From CAYOFK01 sp964403185 (GTDB lineage Bacteria > Bacteroidota > Bacteroidia > Bacteroidales > VadinHA17), in NCBI GenBank assembly GCA_964403185.1, contig CAYOFK010000163.1, forward strand, positions 1 to 6,108: DNA of 6,108 bases, in the 5' to 3' direction. This document shows positions 5,222 through 6,108 of the stretch, piece by piece. Position numbers and translations under genes: made by a program. The notes beneath the pieces are model-generated. The model had not been told where the DNA came from, did not search any database, and saw nothing but the letters and a program-made list of their open reading frames with translations. Each line of letters begins with the position of its first letter. The stretch's first letter is position 1.

Positions 5222-6108
5222 ATGGCCACACCCATAATCATGCCCAAACAGGGTCAGTCGGTTGAAACCTGTCTCATTACGGAATGGTTTAAAAACCCAG
5301 GAGATGCAGTGAACGAAGGCGACCTGTTATTTGCGTATGAAACCGATAAGGCCACATTTGACGAGGAGGCTAAAGCGGATGGCATTCTGCTGGCAGTGTT
5401 TTTTGAGGAGGGAGATGAAGTGCCGGTGCTGGAGAATGTTTGCGTAATTGGAGCAAAGGGGGAATCTGCAGGGGACTTCCGGCCTGTAGCCGGGTCGCCG
5501 GAGGAAGAAAAAACTCCCGGTGGTTTAAAACCGGAAAAGGAATTGAAGATTGAACCTTTAAAGGAACCTCCTGCGGTCAATGATGCAAAACTCATAATAT
5601 CTCCCCGGGCCCGCAGAAAAGCCAAAGATCTGGGAGTGGAAATTACGGGAATGAGAGGTACCGGGGTGAAAAACCGCATCATTGAAAAGGATGTGGTTAC
5701 ATGGGCGGCAAGCAGGCCCATGATCACCCCGCTGGCGAAAAGGATGATTGCGGAAGCCCGGCTCGTTTTTGACCGCGAAAAACACGGGGCCGGGAGCCGG
5801 GTTACCTCAAGAGACCTCTATAAGCCCGAAACCACCGTCCATGATGATTGTACTAAAATTCCCATATCAAAGATCAGGAAGATCATTGCTGAGAACATGC
5901 ACCGGTCCCTGCAGGGATCTGCACAACTGACACACCACCTGAGTGCAGATGCCAGGAAGATCCTTGAGTTGAGAGATAAAATTAAGACCGAGCCTGAACG
6001 GTATCCAAATATCACTATCAATGATATGGTTTGTTTTGCGGTCATTAAAAGTCTGCAAATGCAACCTTACATGAATGCCCATTTTATGGGCGACCACATG
6101 CTGCAGTT
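5222..6108 (+). CDS. E2 acyltransferase of a 2-oxoacid or acetoin dehydrogenase complex (3' end outside window)
   Basis: The reading frame is open from the ATG at 5222 to the window edge: 295 codons plus two bases, where the family usually has 400-450 residues. E2 subunits form the core of multienzyme complexes and transfer acyl groups from the E1-loaded lipoyl arm to coenzyme A. Residues 1-80 are a lipoyl domain: MPKQGQSVE near the start and the lipoylation motif ETDKATFDEEA with Lys43. A Pro/Glu/Lys-rich linker spans about 92-123. Residues 124-161 are a peripheral E3-binding domain (ISPRARRKAKDLGV, then GTG and EKDV). Residues 167-201 look like a second, degenerate copy. From about 214 the catalytic domain begins (IPISKIRKIIAENMHRSLQ); its HxxxD active site would lie past the edge. 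The MPKQGQSVE type of lipoyl domain is typical of acetoin/pyruvate dehydrogenase-like complexes. The acyl substrate cannot be decided without the E1 genes. An alternative start at Met7 would trim the first strand. Confidence 0.9.
   Translation, partial: MATPIIMPKQGQSVETCLITEWFKNPGDAVNEGDLLFAYETDKATFDEEAKADGILLAVFFEEGDEVPVLENVCVIGAKGESAGDFRPVAGSPEEEKTPGGLKPEKELKIEPLKEPPAVNDAKLIISPRARRKAKDLGVEITGMRGTGVKNRIIEKDVVTWAASRPMITPLAKRMIAEARLVFDREKHGAGSRVTSRDLYKPETTVHDDCTKIPISKIRKIIAENMHRSLQGSAQLTHHLSADARKILELRDKIKTEPERYPNITINDMVCFAVIKSLQMQPYMNAHFMGDHMLQ

Noticed and set aside
5254..5727. 157-codon minus-strand frame, Ser/Pro-rich
   Set aside because: It is antisense to the E2 lipoyl and linker region. 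The plus-strand reading has clear domain motifs, while this one has only low-complexity composition.

Overview
The window looks like a chromosomal fragment of a member of the Bacteroidota, probably an anaerobic or sugar-degrading Bacteroidales/Marinilabiliales-type organism. The support is indirect: genes lack clear Shine-Dalgarno sequences, two start regions carry exact matches to the Bacteroidota -7 promoter element (TAnnTTTG), intergenic DNA is very AT-rich, and a fucI-fucK pair sits beside a GntR regulator. No rRNA or other taxonomic marker is present, so the assignment is an inference.

Region 1 (1 to about 815) is an AT-rich island with a complete YefM/YoeB-type toxin-antitoxin pair. Its promoter overlaps four 12-bp tandem units. 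A 130-bp imperfect hairpin repeat that resembles an integron attC site follows the toxin. A 10-bp inverted repeat brackets the module. Together these suggest an acquired cassette.

Region 2 (about 816 to 4307) holds a regulatory stretch of about 190 bp followed by fucI (L-fucose isomerase) and fucK (L-fuculokinase), 24 bp apart and probably one transcript. They perform the first two cytoplasmic steps of L-fucose catabolism: fucose to fuculose to fuculose-1-phosphate. The aldolase and the permease are not in the window.

Region 3 (4304 to 5221) is a GntR/HutC-type repressor gene on the minus strand. It is convergent with fucK and overlaps its stop codon by 4 bp. It is divergent from the next gene across a 200-bp AT-rich region. 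That region contains two copies of TGTTATTACAGG exactly 96 bp apart, one before each divergent gene.

Region 4 (5222 to the right edge) is the 5' part of a gene for the E2 (acyltransferase) subunit of a 2-oxoacid or acetoin dehydrogenase. It has a lipoyl domain, an E3-binding domain, a second E3-binding-like segment and the beginning of the catalytic domain. The gene runs off the window.

I see no clearly undescribed system here. The points most worth checking are the possible link between the GntR regulator and the E2 operon, the attC-like repeat after the toxin gene, and the tandem-repeat operator of the toxin-antitoxin promoter.
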